This document shows, piece by piece, positions 1-9,223 of a stretch of DNA of 64,000 nt. The DNA is from Microbacterium pseudoresistens. Lineage in GTDB: Bacteria > Actinomycetota > Actinomycetes > Actinomycetales > Microbacteriaceae. The notes under the pieces were generated by a model that saw only the letters and a list, made by a program, of their open reading frames with translations, did no database searches and was not told the origin of the DNA. The number at the start of each line of letters is the position of its first letter. The first letter of the stretch is position 1. The DNA lies in assembly GCF_013409745.1 (NCBI RefSeq), contig NZ_JACCBH010000001.1, positions 2,604,001 through 2,668,000 of the forward strand, given 5' to 3'. The translations under genes and the position numbers were made by a program.

Positions 1-1823
1 GACCAGTTGAAATCGAAACGCATATAGCCCGCACGGTTGAGGGAACCGGCCTGGGTCGCCGTGGGTCCGAGTGTGTCGCGCAGCGCGGCGTGCACGAGGT
101 GGGTCGCCGAGTGCGCCTGGCGTGCGGCGCGGCGGTTGGCGGCATCGACGACGGTCGTCGCCACGGCATCAACCGATACGGTGCCCTGTCGCACGTCGAC
201 GGTGTGGCTGACGAGGCCGGGAACAGGGCGCTGCACGTCGATCACATCGAGAACGAAGCCGGGCCCGGTGATCGTGCCCTTGTCGGCGACCTGGCCGCCC
301 GACTCGGCATACAGGGTCGTCTCGGCGAGCACGACCTCGGCGATCTGACCCTCCGTCGCACTCGAGACGGGCGCGCCGTCGACGAGCAGCCCGAGCACGC
401 GCGACTCCGTCTCGAGCTCGTCGTAGCCCGAGAACACGGTCTCGCCCTCGGCGCGCAGATCGCGGTACACCGAGACGTCGGCGAGTTGGCGCTTGCGGCT
501 GCGGGCGTCTTCCTTCGCGCGGATGCGCTGCTCCTGCATGAGCGCGTCGAAGGCAGCGCGGTCGACGCTGAGACCCTGCTCCTCGGCGACCTCGAGCGTG
601 AGGTCGATCGGGAAGCCGTAGGTGTCGTGCAGCAGGAACGCCTCGGAACCGGCGAGCGTCGCCTGCCCCGACTTCTTCGTCTCATCCAGGGCCAGATCGA
701 GAATCGTGGACCCCTGGGCCAGCGTTCGCAGGAACGTCTCCTCCTCCGCGAAGGCGGCGGTCGACAACGCGGTCCAGTCGGTCTCCAGCACCGGGTAGGC
801 GATCTTCATCGCATCGCGCGAGGTGGAGAACAGCTCGGGGAACGTCGGGACATCCACGCCCAGCAGACGCATGGAACGCACGGTGCGGCGCATGAGCCGG
901 CGCAGGATGTATCCGCGGCCCTCATTGGAGGGCCGCACGCCGTCAGAGAGCAGCATGAGCGAGGAGCGCACGTGGTCGGCCACGACGCGGAAGCGCACGT
1001 CGTCCTCATGCACCTCGCCGTAGGGGCGGCCCGAGATCTCGATGGCGCGATCGAGCACGGGACGCACCTGGTCGCTCTCGTACATGTTCTCGACGCCCTG
1101 CTTGAGGAAGGCGACGCGCTCGAGACCCATGCCGGTGTCGATGTTCTTCTGCGGCAGCTCGCCCACGATGTCGAACTCGGTCTTGCCGCGGATGTTCTCG
1201 ATGAAGTCCTGCATGAACACGAGGTTCCAGATCTCCAAGAACCTGTTGTCGTCGACCGCTGGACCGCCGTCCTGCCCGTACGCGGGGCCGCGGTCGAAGA
1301 AGATCTCCGAGTCCGGGCCGCCGGGACCGGGCTGGCCGGTGTTCCAATAGTTGTCCGCGCGTCCGAGCCGCTGGATTCGCTCGGGCTTGAGCCCGATGAT
1401 GTCGCGCCAGATCGCCTCGGCCTCGTCGTCCGTCTCGTAGACGGTGACCCAGAGATCCTTCTCGTCGAAGCCGAGCCCGCCGTCAGCCTCTGAGCTCGTC
1501 AGCAGCTCCCAGGCGTAACGGATCGCACCTTCCTTGAAGTAGTCACCGAAGGACCAGTTGCCGAGCATCTGGAAGAACGTGCCGTGGCGGGCCGTGCGAC
1601 CGACCTCTTCGATGTCGTTGGTACGGATGCACTTCTGCACGTCGGCGATGCGGGGATGCGGGGCGGGAACCACTCCGGTGAGGTACGGGATCATCGGCAC
1701 CATGCCGGCGACGGTGAACAGCAGCGTCGGGTCGTCGCTCACCAGTGACGCCGAAGGCACGATGAGGTGATCGTTCTTCTCGAAGAAGGTCAGGTAGCGC
1801 TGCGCGATCTCCGCGGTCTTCAT
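1..1823 (-). CDS. alaS: Alanyl-tRNA synthetase (3' part beyond window)
   Basis: Charges tRNA-Ala with alanine in the cytoplasm. About 607 N-terminal codons are present; the rest lies left of the window. The protein begins MKTAEIAQRYLTFF, which is the usual AlaRS N-terminus. The class II catalytic core follows (GTFFQMLGNWSFGDYFKEGA region). Near the left edge the editing-domain zinc motif HSATH is seen, followed by GSLNRAGYMRFDF. Length and order match the family as far as visible. The ATG at 1821-1823 is the first in frame; an AAGGA lies about 13 bases upstream, so the ribosome site is modest. A small membrane-anchored gene and rpsD lie upstream on the same strand. Confidence 0.97.
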   Translation of the reverse strand, partial: MKTAEIAQRYLTFFEKNDHLIVPSASLVSDDPTLLFTVAGMVPMIPYLTGVVPAPHPRIADVQKCIRTNDIEEVGRTARHGTFFQMLGNWSFGDYFKEGAIRYAWELLTSSEADGGLGFDEKDLWVTVYETDDEAEAIWRDIIGLKPERIQRLGRADNYWNTGQPGPGGPDSEIFFDRGPAYGQDGGPAVDDNRFLEIWNLVFMQDFIENIRGKTEFDIVGELPQKNIDTGMGLERVAFLKQGVENMYESDQVRPVLDRAIEISGRPYGEVHEDDVRFRVVADHVRSSLMLLSDGVRPSNEGRGYILRRLMRRTVRSMRLLGVDVPTFPELFSTSRDAMKIAYPVLETDWTALSTAAFAEEETFLRTLAQGSTILDLALDETKKSGQATLAGSEAFLLHDTYGFPIDLTLEVAEEQGLSVDRAAFDALMQEQRIRAKEDARSRKRQLADVSVYRDLRAEGETVFSGYDELETESRVLGLLVDGAPVSSATEGQIAEVVLAETTLYAESGGQVADKGTITGPGFVLDVIDVQRPVPGLVSHTVDVRQGTVSVDAVATTVVDAANRRAARQAHSATHLVHAALRDTLGPTATQAGSLNRAGYMRFDFNW

Positions 1824-1866
1824 AGCTGTGCGTGAGTCCTTGGGTCAGTGACGAACAGGGTGTGGC

Positions 1867-2064
1867 TCAGTCGCGGCGCTCGACGGGAGCGGCGCCCAGC
1901 CGCGCCTCCTGCTCACGGAAGGCATCGCTGATGAGACCGGTGAACGAGCCGATCCGCGCGTCGACCTCGGCGAGCAGGTCGTGCCCTCGCGGATCCTTGT
2001 TCAAGAAGTGCGCCGCGACGAAACCGCCGATGATGCCGATCAGAAACCACAGCAGGGTCTTCAT
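1867..2064 (-). CDS. Small membrane-anchored hypothetical protein
   Basis: This is a 65-residue protein of unknown function. Residues 4-20 (LLWFLIGIIGGFVAAHF) form one hydrophobic membrane segment directly after a short MK start, and a charged soluble tail of about 45 residues follows. The ATG at 2062-2064 has an AGGGAG ribosome site 9 bases upstream. It lies between rpsD and alaS on the same strand, 43 bases before alaS. It looks like a real gene because of its ribosome site, high GC3 and well-defined topology, but I recognise no family. Confidence 0.8.
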   Translation of the reverse strand: MKTLLWFLIGIIGGFVAAHFLNKDPRGHDLLAEVDARIGSFTGLISDAFREQEARLGAAPVERRD

Positions 2065-2120
2065 GTCGCTCGTCTCCCTCTCACGCCGCTCGCCGCGGCG
2101 AATCCCATCGTATGCGCAAA

Positions 2121-2158
2121 CGCCAGGAGGCGCCGGGCTGGCCCGACGCCTCCTGGCG
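2121..2158 (-). terminator. Hairpin terminator downstream of rpsD
   Basis: A 12-bp perfect stem (CGCCAGGAGGCG with CGCCTCCTGGCG) encloses a second 5-bp stem (CGGGC/GCCCG). It starts 23 bases after the rpsD stop. On the minus strand it is followed by TTTGCG, a weak U-run, so it is a GC-rich intrinsic-type terminator. Confidence 0.8.
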
Positions 2159-2181
2159 CTGCGATTGCTGAAGCGAATGCC

Positions 2182-2811
2182 TCAACGCGCGGCGTAGTAC
2201 TCCACAACCAGCTGGACTTCGCAGGTCACGGGGACCTCGGAGCGCTTCGGGCGGCGGACCAGACGCGACTGGAGCTTGTCGAGCTCAACCTCGAGGTAGC
2301 CCGGAACCGGGGGCAGCACCTCGGCGTGGCCGCCGGCCGCGGCCACCTGGAAGGGCTCGGTGCCCTCGCTCTTGGGCTTGACGTGGATGAGCTGACCCGG
2401 CTTCACGCGGAACGACGGGCGGTCGACGAGCTGGCCGTCGACGAGGATGTGACGGTGCACGACCATCTGACGGGCCTGCGCCGTGGTACGGGCGAAGCCG
2501 GAGCGCAGCACGAGCGCGTCCAGACGCATCTCGAGCAGCTCGACCAGGTTCTCACCGGTCAGGCCGTCGCGACGGCGGGCCTCGTTGAAGGCGATGCGCA
2601 GCTGCTTCTCGCGAATGCCGTACTGCTCGCGCAGACGCTGCTTCTCGCGCAGGCGGACGGCGTAGTCGCTGTCGGTCTTGCGCTTGGTGCGGCCGTGCTC
2701 GCCCGGAGCGTAAGGACGCTTCTCGAGGTAGCGGGCGGCCTTGGGGGTCAGCGGGATGCCAAGGGCACGGCTGAGACGGACCTTGCGGCGGTCCTGGGAC
2801 TTCGTGACCAC
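2182..2811 (-). CDS. rpsD: 30S ribosomal protein S4
   Basis: S4 is a primary 16S rRNA-binding protein of the small subunit. The 209-residue length is normal. It has the N-terminal RNA-binding region (residues 1-90, rich in Arg/Lys, with KRPYAPGEHG) and the S4 fold around residues 95-155 (RLDALVLRSGFA...HILVDGQLVDRPS). It has no cysteine, so it is the zinc-independent form common in Actinobacteria. The start is GTG (2809-2811), chosen because GGAAGGA lies 6 bases upstream and the protein then begins VTKSQDRRKVRLSRALG. It stands alone here, away from the alpha operon, as is usual in this family of bacteria. Confidence 0.98.
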   Translation of the reverse strand: MVTKSQDRRKVRLSRALGIPLTPKAARYLEKRPYAPGEHGRTKRKTDSDYAVRLREKQRLREQYGIREKQLRIAFNEARRRDGLTGENLVELLEMRLDALVLRSGFARTTAQARQMVVHRHILVDGQLVDRPSFRVKPGQLIHVKPKSEGTEPFQVAAAGGHAEVLPPVPGYLEVELDKLQSRLVRRPKRSEVPVTCEVQLVVEYYAAR

Positions 2812-2958
2812 GAAGTGTTCCTTCCGTTGACGCGGCCGTGACGGTCACGGCCTGCGGACGTATCTCCTCGTCCTCTCCCCTGCCGAGCGCACGCCGGGGC
2901 GCAAGGAAGGGTGGTGCGGAGGTGAGGGATGCCCGAAAACACGGTTTCGAGCCGATTC

Positions 2959-2964
2959 ATCCTA
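2959..2964 (-). promoter_or_regulatory. Candidate -10 box for rpsD
   Basis: On the minus strand TAGGAT lies about 147 bases upstream of the rpsD start. No convincing -35 is visible at 17 bases. It would give a long leader, as might suit an autoregulated ribosomal protein gene; this is inference. Confidence 0.35.
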
Positions 2965-3016
2965 GCAGATCGCCCTGATACGGGGCCCCGACGTCGCCCC
3001 TCGCGCAGGGGTGCCG

Positions 3017-4351
3017 TCACTCGCCGTCGAGGATGCGCCGGATCCGCTCGAGCCGTGCGTGCACCTCGCGCTCGGCACCCAGCTGCTTGGGCCGGTAGTA
3101 GCGGCGTCCGCGCAGCTCGTCGGGCAGGTAGTCCTGCGCGACGACGCCCGCTTCGGAGTCGTGCGGGTACTGATATCCCTTGCCGTGCCCCAGCCGCTTC
3201 GCGCCCGGGTAGTGCGCGTCGCGCAGATGCACCGGCACGCGCCCGAACCCGCCGGAGCGCACATCGGCGATCGCGGCGTCGATCCCCAGGTAGGCGGCGT
3301 TCGACTTGGCCGTGGTCGCCAGGTACACGGTCGCCTCCGCCAGGGGGATGCGTCCCTCCGGCATTCCGATGAAGGCGACGGCGTCGGCCGCTGCCACGGC
3401 GATCACGAGCGCCTGCGGATCGGCGAGGCCGATGTCTTCCGAGGCGGAGATCACCAGCCGCCGGGCGATGAAGCGCGGGTCCTCCCCCGCCTCGATCATG
3501 CGGGCGAGGTAGTGCAGGGCCGCGTCGGCGTCTGACCCGCGGATCGATTTGATGAACGCGCTGATGACGTCGTAGTGCTCATCGCCCTGCCGGTCGTAGC
3601 GCAGCAGCGCTCGATCGACGGCCTGGGCGACGTCGTCGGCGGTGACGTGCGGCGTCTCCTCGCCGTCGGCCTCGTCCGAGGTCGCCGCCACGGTGGCTGC
3701 GGCTTCCAGCCCGGTCAGAGCCCGACGCGCATCGCCCGAGGCGAGGCGGATCAGCGCCGCCCGCGCCTCCGGTTCGACGACGACCCTGCCGCTCAGTCCC
3801 CGAGCGTCAGCGACGGCACGGTCCAGGAGCACGCCGATGTCGTCGTCGGTCAGCGTCTGGAGGGTCAGCAGCAGCGACCGGGACAGCAACGGGGAGATCA
3901 CCGAGAACGACGGGTTCTCCGTGGTGGCGGCGATGAGGATGACCCAGCCGTTCTCGACGCCGGGCAGCAGCGCATCCTGCTGCGCCTTGGTGAAGCGGTG
4001 GATCTCGTCGAGGAAGAGGATCGTGCTCTGTCCGTACAGATCTCGCTGGTTCATCGCCTCCTGCATGACCTCGCGCACGTCCTTGACCCCGGCGGTGACG
4101 GCCGAGAGCTCGACGAAGCGGCGCTGCGAGGAGCGCGCGATGGCCTGGGCGAGCGTGGTCTTGCCTGTGCCGGGCGGTCCCCACAGGATCATCGATACAC
4201 TGCCGCCTGCCGGTGCCGCGGGATCCGCCAGGGTGACGATGGGCGAGCCGGGACGCAACAGGTGCTGCTGTCCCGCGACCTCGTCGAGCGACACCGGGCG
4301 CATGCGCACGGCGAGCGGCGTCTGCGTCGACAGCAGCGGGGACGGGGTCAC
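3017..4351 (-). CDS. rarA: Replication-associated recombination protein A (AAA+ ATPase)
   Basis: RarA/MgsA acts at stalled replication forks and binds single-strand binding protein. The 444-residue length is typical. Walker A is GPPGTGKTTLA (about residues 58-68), Walker B is ILFLDEIHRF, and sensor 1 is ATTENPSF. The C-terminal tetramerisation part includes SGDARRALTGLE and HYDVISAFIKSIRGSDADA, both signatures of RarA rather than of clamp-loader subunits. The start is GTG at 4349-4351. TAGCCT lies six bases upstream, so the mRNA probably begins at the start codon (leaderless). It is divergent from a small membrane-protein gene. Confidence 0.95.
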   Translation of the reverse strand: MTPSPLLSTQTPLAVRMRPVSLDEVAGQQHLLRPGSPIVTLADPAAPAGGSVSMILWGPPGTGKTTLAQAIARSSQRRFVELSAVTAGVKDVREVMQEAMNQRDLYGQSTILFLDEIHRFTKAQQDALLPGVENGWVILIAATTENPSFSVISPLLSRSLLLTLQTLTDDDIGVLLDRAVADARGLSGRVVVEPEARAALIRLASGDARRALTGLEAAATVAATSDEADGEETPHVTADDVAQAVDRALLRYDRQGDEHYDVISAFIKSIRGSDADAALHYLARMIEAGEDPRFIARRLVISASEDIGLADPQALVIAVAAADAVAFIGMPEGRIPLAEATVYLATTAKSNAAYLGIDAAIADVRSGGFGRVPVHLRDAHYPGAKRLGHGKGYQYPHDSEAGVVAQDYLPDELRGRRYYRPKQLGAEREVHARLERIRRILDGE

Positions 4352-4357
4352 GCGTCC

Positions 4358-4363
4358 AGGCTA
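4358..4363 (-). promoter_or_regulatory. Leaderless -10 box of rarA
   Basis: TAGCCT is followed by six bases and then the GTG start. This spacing puts transcription start at or next to the start codon. Confidence 0.6.
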
Positions 4364-4401
4364 ATGCGGGATACCGACAAGGGCCCGTGCGGTGCCCGCG
4401 A

Positions 4402-4407
4402 TAGGCT
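4402..4407 (+). promoter_or_regulatory. -10 box of the 4434 gene
   Basis: TAGGCT is about 26 bases before the ATG at 4434, leaving about 20 bases of leader that contain AGGAGGA. Confidence 0.45.
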
Positions 4408-4433
4408 CGGATGTCGAACGCACAGGAGGATCC

Positions 4434-4724
4434 ATGGCCGGACGCCGTCCGAACGCCCGCGACCGTCGCGCCCGCACCGAGCAGGAGCGCGCGCGTGTGC
4501 ACGAGGCCCGTCGTCGGGTGCACGACCGCTCTGTCACGCGACGCGTGCGCGACAACGTCATCGGGATCGTGGCCGGGTCGGTCATCGTCGTGGGCGCCGT
4601 GGTGAGTCAGGTCGTCCACGCCGAGGTCGCCGGGCCCGCACCCTCGCCGAGCCCGACGAGCACGCCGACTCAGACCGCACCGGCGACGCCGGGCCCGGAA
4701 TCGACGGACGCTCCCGCAGGCTGA
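4434..4724 (+). CDS. Small single-pass membrane protein, unknown function
   Basis: A 96-residue protein. The first 45 residues are basic and Arg-rich (GRRPNARDRRARTEQERARV), residues about 44-68 are a membrane segment (NVIGIVAGSVIVVGAVVSQVV), and the tail is Pro/Thr/Ser-rich (PSPSPTSTPTQTAPATP). The basic side should face the cytoplasm. I chose the ATG at 4434 because a strong AGGAGGA lies 3 bases before it; a longer frame from upstream has no ribosome site. Divergent from rarA. The same general layout is seen in many uncharacterised actinobacterial proteins; no function can be assigned. Confidence 0.8.
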   Translation: MAGRRPNARDRRARTEQERARVHEARRRVHDRSVTRRVRDNVIGIVAGSVIVVGAVVSQVVHAEVAGPAPSPSPTSTPTQTAPATPGPESTDAPAG

Positions 4725-4790
4725 CCAGACAGGGCCCGACGTGATGAGGGCCTGAGCCGATGCGGCCTATCACGGAGGGTTGGGCCGTAT

Positions 4791-4796
4791 TAGGCT
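4791..4796 (+). promoter_or_regulatory. -10 box of the DUF349 gene
   Basis: TAGGCT lies 5 bases before an ATG at 4802 and about 50 bases before the GTG at 4847. Either the ATG is a leaderless start or the transcript carries a 45-base leader ending in AAGGAG. Confidence 0.5.
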
Positions 4797-4846
4797 GAGC
4801 GATGTCCTTTCCGCCTCCCGCGGCCTGTCCGCGCAAGGAGTTCATC

Positions 4847-6217
4847 GTGTCTGCCGAAGAGTCCGCGAACACCCCCGACCCGACCTCGCACCCCGCCGCA
4901 CCGGTTCCCGCACCTCCTCGGGTACCGCGCCCGCCATCGTCCCCGCTGAAGCCCGCGGCCGCCGCCGCGGCTCCCGCCGGCGGCCACAGCGATGCCGCCA
5001 AGTGGGGTCGCGTCGCCGAGAACGGCGCTGTCGAAGTGCGCGAGGGCGATGCGTGGCGCGTCGTCGGCGAGTATCCTGACGGCACTCCCGATGAGGCGCT
5101 GGCGTACTTCGCGCGCAAGTTCGACGACCTCGCCTTCAAGGTGCGCACGCTCGAGCAGCGCGCCGCGGCCGGTGGTGCTGCCGCGGGCGAGCTCGCCGCC
5201 CAGGCGCGCCACCTCACCGGCGAGGTGACCGACGCCGCAGCAGTGGGCGACCTGGCGGCTCTGCGCGGTCGGCTGGACGCCCTCACCGCCTCTCTCGCCG
5301 AGGCCTCCGCCGCCGAGGCGGAGCAGAACAGGGCCGCCGTGGATCAGGCGATCGCCGAGCGGACCGCCATCGTCGAACGCGCCGAGGCCATCGCCGCGCA
5401 GGACCTCTCGAAGGTCCAGTGGAAGCAGGTCACCGGCGAGCTGACCGAGCTGTTCGATTCGTGGCAGAGCCAGCAGCAGAACGGTCCGCGCATCCCCAAG
5501 GGTCCCGCCAACCAGCTCTGGAAGCGCTTCCGGGACGCCCGCGCCACCGTCGACCGTCAGCGCCGCGCGTTCTACGCCGACCTCGACGAGCACCACAAGG
5601 CTGCGCGCGACGCGAAGTCCCGCCTCGTCGAGCGCGCCGAGGCGCTGGCGCCGCGCGGTGTGGACGGAATCCCCGCCTACCGGGCGCTGCTCGACGAATG
5701 GAAGGCGGCGGGCCGCGCCGGCCGCAAGGCCGACGATGCCCTCTGGGCCAAGTTCAAGGCCGCCGGAGACGCACTGTACGCCGCACGCGCGGAGCAGTCC
5801 GCAGCCGAAGAGGCGGAGTCCGCGCCGCGCATCGAGATCAGAGAGGCGCTGCTCGTCGAGGCGAAGGCCGTCGGTGACGAGGCGGATCTCGGCAAGGCGC
5901 GTGCACTCCTCACCCGCATCCAGCGCAAGTGGGATGACACCGGGCGCATCTTCCCCCGCGACAAGGAGCGCGCGCTCGATGACCGTCTGCGCGTGATCGA
6001 GCAGGCGCTCAAGTCTCGCGAAGAGGTGGACTGGAAGCGCAACAACCCCGAGACCAAGGCCCGCGCCGATGGCATGAGCCGCCAGCTTCTGGACGCCATC
6101 GAGAAGCTCGAAGCCGAGCACGCCGCCGCCGAGAAGGCGGGCGATGCCGCCGCCGTCAAGGCCGCCGCCGAAGCGCTCGAGGCCCGTCGGTCCTGGCTGC
6201 GCGCCCTCGACGGCTGA
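4847..6217 (+). CDS. DUF349 domain protein
   Basis: A 456-residue, strongly helical, Ala/Glu/Arg-rich protein with repeated DUF349-type three-helix units. Recurrent blocks such as LWKRFRDARATVDRQRRAFY, LWAKFKAAGDALYAARAEQ and WDDTGRIFPRDKERALDDRL show the repeats (about residues 165-440). The N-terminal 60 residues are Pro/Ala-rich and probably unstructured. Family function is unsettled; the fold suggests a scaffold or RNA-associated role. I prefer the GTG at 4847 because AAGGAG sits 6 bases upstream. An ATG at 4802, just after a TAGGCT box, would add 15 residues and cannot be excluded. Confidence 0.9.
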   Translation: MSAEESANTPDPTSHPAAPVPAPPRVPRPPSSPLKPAAAAAAPAGGHSDAAKWGRVAENGAVEVREGDAWRVVGEYPDGTPDEALAYFARKFDDLAFKVRTLEQRAAAGGAAAGELAAQARHLTGEVTDAAAVGDLAALRGRLDALTASLAEASAAEAEQNRAAVDQAIAERTAIVERAEAIAAQDLSKVQWKQVTGELTELFDSWQSQQQNGPRIPKGPANQLWKRFRDARATVDRQRRAFYADLDEHHKAARDAKSRLVERAEALAPRGVDGIPAYRALLDEWKAAGRAGRKADDALWAKFKAAGDALYAARAEQSAAEEAESAPRIEIREALLVEAKAVGDEADLGKARALLTRIQRKWDDTGRIFPRDKERALDDRLRVIEQALKSREEVDWKRNNPETKARADGMSRQLLDAIEKLEAEHAAAEKAGDAAAVKAAAEALEARRSWLRALDG

Positions 6218-6310
6218 GCGGGCTCGAGAGCGCTCAGCTCGGAAGCGATCTCAAGAGCCGAGTTCTCCACAGTCGAACGTCCCGCGCCCCGGAGCACGCG
6301 GGCGTTCGGC

Positions 6311-6916
6311 ATGCTGGCAGACGTGCATCCCACGTTCGTCTACCGGCCCGGTGAGCGCCTGTCGCTCCCGGAGCTGTGCGCCGCCCGTCTCGACGGCGAC
6401 GTCGTGGAGCTCGGCGAGTGCTTCATCCCCGCCGACCGGGTCGAGACGGCTCACCTGCGGGCCGCCTCGATCGCGTCGGTTCGTGCGGGGCGAGAGGACC
6501 TCGCCTTCGCAGGGGCGAGCGCGGCGTGGGTCCACGGCGCGGGGGCGATGCCGCCCGAGGAGCACGAGCTGCAGCTCACGCAGGGCCGGCGCATGCGCCG
6601 CCCCCCGTCCCCGCGCACACGCGTCCATGAGTCGCTGGTCGCCGAAGACGACGTGGTGCGTCTCGATGACATCCTCGTCGTGACTGCGGGGCGCACCATG
6701 CTCGATCTGCTGCGCTGGGCGCACAAACGGCCCGACATCCGGAACTGGGCGCGCGCGTTCGCGCAGTTCGATCCGACCCTCCTCGACGACGCGGATCGGC
6801 GTCTGCGCACCGCTCCGTCCGCCGACCCCCGCGGCGCCCGCGCTCGCGCACTGCTCGAGCGCCTCCGCGGCGAGCTGGCGGATGAGCCCCGGCGAGCCGA
6901 GCTCAGGACGAGGTGA
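6311..6916 (+). CDS. AbiEi-antitoxin-like hypothetical protein
   Basis: A 201-residue protein. Its layout (LSLPELCAARLDGDVVELGECFIPAD, then LRAASIAS, then a short AWVHGAG block and DDILVVTAGRTMLDLLRW) resembles the proteins often labelled type IV AbiEi-family antitoxin-like in Microbacteriaceae. That is a loose resemblance from memory. No AbiEii nucleotidyltransferase partner lies nearby, so I do not call a toxin-antitoxin pair. The start is uncertain: ATG 6311 or GTG 6323, the latter 7 bases after CATGCT. The 3' end overlaps the convergent rel gene by 14 bases. Confidence 0.7.
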   Translation: MLADVHPTFVYRPGERLSLPELCAARLDGDVVELGECFIPADRVETAHLRAASIASVRAGREDLAFAGASAAWVHGAGAMPPEEHELQLTQGRRMRRPPSPRTRVHESLVAEDDVVRLDDILVVTAGRTMLDLLRWAHKRPDIRNWARAFAQFDPTLLDDADRRLRTAPSADPRGARARALLERLRGELADEPRRAELRTR

Positions 6917-9155
6917 CGCGGTACACGTCGTAGACCGCGTCGATGCGGCGGACGGCATTGAGCACCCGGTCCAGGTGCACCGTGTCACCCATCTCGAACA
7001 CGAACCGGCTGATCGCCAGCCGCTCGTTCGTGGTCGACACCGATGCCGAGAGAATGTTCACGTGGTACTCGGTGAGCACCCGCGTGACATCCGACAGCAG
7101 GCCCGCCCGGTCCAGCGCCTCCACCTGGATCTGCACGAGGAACACGCTGTGCGTCGTCGGCGCCCATTCGACGTCGACGAGACGGTCCGGTTCGCCGGAC
7201 AGCGCCTGCACGTTGACGCAGTCCGCCCTGTGCACCGACACCCCGCTGCCGCGGGTGACGAAGCCGACGATCGGATCGCCCGGCACCGGGGTGCAGCACT
7301 TGGCGAGCTTGACGAGGATGTCGGCGGCGCCGCGCACGAGCACACCGGAGTCGCTATCGCGGGGCGCCCTGGTGCGGCCGGTCACCGGAATGTCGATCGT
7401 CCCGGTGCTGGTGTCCTCCTGCGTGGCGACGAGCGCGGTCACCTTCTCGAGCACGGACTGGGTGGAGACGTGACCCTCGCCGACGGCGGCGTACAGTGCC
7501 GAGACGTCTTCGTAGCGCAGCTGCTGGGCGACCTCGGCGAACGAGTCCTGGCCCATCAGTCGTTGCAACGGCAGGTTCTGCCGGCGCATGGCTCTCGCTA
7601 TGGCCTCCTTGCCCTGCTCGATCGCCTCTTCTCGGCGCTCCTTCGTGAACCAGCCGCGGATCTTGTTGCGCGCCCTGGTGCTCTTGACGAACGTCAGCCA
7701 GTCCTGACTGGGCCCCGCGTCGGGGTTCTTCGACGTGAAGACCTCGACGACATCACCGCTCTTCAACGCCGTCTCCAGCGGCACGAGCCGACTGTTGACC
7801 TTCGCTCCCATCGTGCGGTGACCGATCTCGGTGTGCACGGCGTAAGCGAAATCGACGGGTGTGGCACCCGACGGAAGTCCGATCACGCGCCCCTTCGGCG
7901 TGAAGACGTACACCTCTTTGGCGCCGATCTCGAAGCGCAGCGAGTCGAGGAACTCCCCCGGATCGGCGGTTTCGGCCTGCCAATCCGAGATGTGGGCGAG
8001 CCAGGCCATGTCGGTGTCCGACTCCTTGGCCTCGGCCTTGCCGCCGCTGTTGACCCGTTCCTTGTACATCCAATGCGCCGCGACGCCGAACTCCGCCTGG
8101 CGGTGCATCTCGTGCGTGCGGATCTGGATCTCGACCGTGCGCCCGCCGGGGCCGATCACCGTCGTGTGCAGCGACTGGTACAGGTTGAACTTGGGGGTCG
8201 CGATGTAGTCCTTGAAACGACCGGGCAGCGGCGTCCAGCGGGCGTGGATCGCACCGAGCACGGCATAGCAGTCGCGCACCGTGCCCACGAGCACCCGGAT
8301 GCCGATGAGGTCGTAGATGTCGTCGAACTCACGGCCGCGCAGCACCATCTTCTGGTACACGGAGTAGAGCTGCTTGGGTCGTCCGGCGACCTTGCCACGC
8401 ACGCGCAGATCGCGCAGATCGCTCTCGACGGCATCCACCACTTCGCGGATGTACTTCTCCCGCTGCGGGGTTCGCTGAGCGATGAGGCTGTCGATCTCGG
8501 CGTAGATCTTCGGATGCATCACCGCGAACGAGAGGTCCTCCAGCTCGTTCTTGATGGCCTGGATTCCGAGCCGATGCGCGAGCGGCGCATAGATCTCCAA
8601 CGTCTCCGTGGCCTTGCGCTCGGCCTTCTCCGGCGAGACGAAGCCCCAGGTACGGGCGTTGTGCAGCCGATCGGCGAGTTTGATGAGCAGCACCCTGATG
8701 TCTTTCGACATCGCCACGATCATCTTGCGCACCGTCTCGGCCTGCGCGCTCTCGCCGTACTTGACCTTGTCGAGCTTGGTCACGCCGTCCACGAGCATCG
8801 CGACCTCGTCGCCGAACGCCTCGGTCAGCTCGGTGAGCGCATAGCCGGTGTCCTCGACGGTGTCGTGCAGCAGCGCGGCAGCGATCGCACGGGGGCCGAG
8901 GCCGAGCTCGGCGAGGATCTGCGCAACTGCGAGCGGGTGCGTGATGTACGGCTCGCCGCTCTGCCGCTTCTGCCCCTCGTGCTTCTCGGCGGCCACCCGG
9001 TAGGCGCGCTCGATGATGGCGAGGTCGCCCTTGGGGTGGTTCTGGCGCACGGTGCGCACGAGGTTGTCGAGGTCGTTGTTCCGGGGCGCACGCGAGAAGA
9101 TGCGCGGCACGAGGCGTCGCAGGCTCGAGCCCTGTGCGGTGGTCGACTCGCTCAT
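6903..9155 (-). CDS. rel: Bifunctional (p)ppGpp synthetase/hydrolase
   Basis: Makes and degrades the stringent-response alarmone (p)ppGpp. The 750 residues carry the full long-RSH order: HD hydrolase (HEGQKRQSGEPYITHPLAVA and HDTVEDTG, about residues 55-200), synthetase (GRPKQLYSVYQKM and VRDCYAVLGAIHARW, about 250-370), TGS (VYVFTPKGRVIGLPSGATP), a conserved CC within AKCCTPVPGDPIVG, and a C-terminal ACT domain (LVQIQVEALDRAGLLSDVTRVL). The HD residues are intact, so it should both make and break the alarmone, as expected for the single actinobacterial Rel. The ATG at 9155 has GGGAGGG upstream. It follows secD-secF on the same strand, a conserved order. Confidence 0.97.
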   Translation of the reverse strand: MSESTTAQGSSLRRLVPRIFSRAPRNNDLDNLVRTVRQNHPKGDLAIIERAYRVAAEKHEGQKRQSGEPYITHPLAVAQILAELGLGPRAIAAALLHDTVEDTGYALTELTEAFGDEVAMLVDGVTKLDKVKYGESAQAETVRKMIVAMSKDIRVLLIKLADRLHNARTWGFVSPEKAERKATETLEIYAPLAHRLGIQAIKNELEDLSFAVMHPKIYAEIDSLIAQRTPQREKYIREVVDAVESDLRDLRVRGKVAGRPKQLYSVYQKMVLRGREFDDIYDLIGIRVLVGTVRDCYAVLGAIHARWTPLPGRFKDYIATPKFNLYQSLHTTVIGPGGRTVEIQIRTHEMHRQAEFGVAAHWMYKERVNSGGKAEAKESDTDMAWLAHISDWQAETADPGEFLDSLRFEIGAKEVYVFTPKGRVIGLPSGATPVDFAYAVHTEIGHRTMGAKVNSRLVPLETALKSGDVVEVFTSKNPDAGPSQDWLTFVKSTRARNKIRGWFTKERREEAIEQGKEAIARAMRRQNLPLQRLMGQDSFAEVAQQLRYEDVSALYAAVGEGHVSTQSVLEKVTALVATQEDTSTGTIDIPVTGRTRAPRDSDSGVLVRGAADILVKLAKCCTPVPGDPIVGFVTRGSGVSVHRADCVNVQALSGEPDRLVDVEWAPTTHSVFLVQIQVEALDRAGLLSDVTRVLTEYHVNILSASVSTTNERLAISRFVFEMGDTVHLDRVLNAVRRIDAVYDVYRVTSS

Positions 9156-9223
9156 GATGCGCCCTCCCCTCTGAGAGAGATCATCCTATCCGCGAGGCGT
9201 CCCGTCCGGACCGCTCCCACGGG

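Noticed and set aside
6311..9155. A type IV toxin-antitoxin system formed by the AbiEi-like gene
   Set aside because: No nucleotidyltransferase toxin lies nearby; the neighbour is rel, a core gene, on the other strand.
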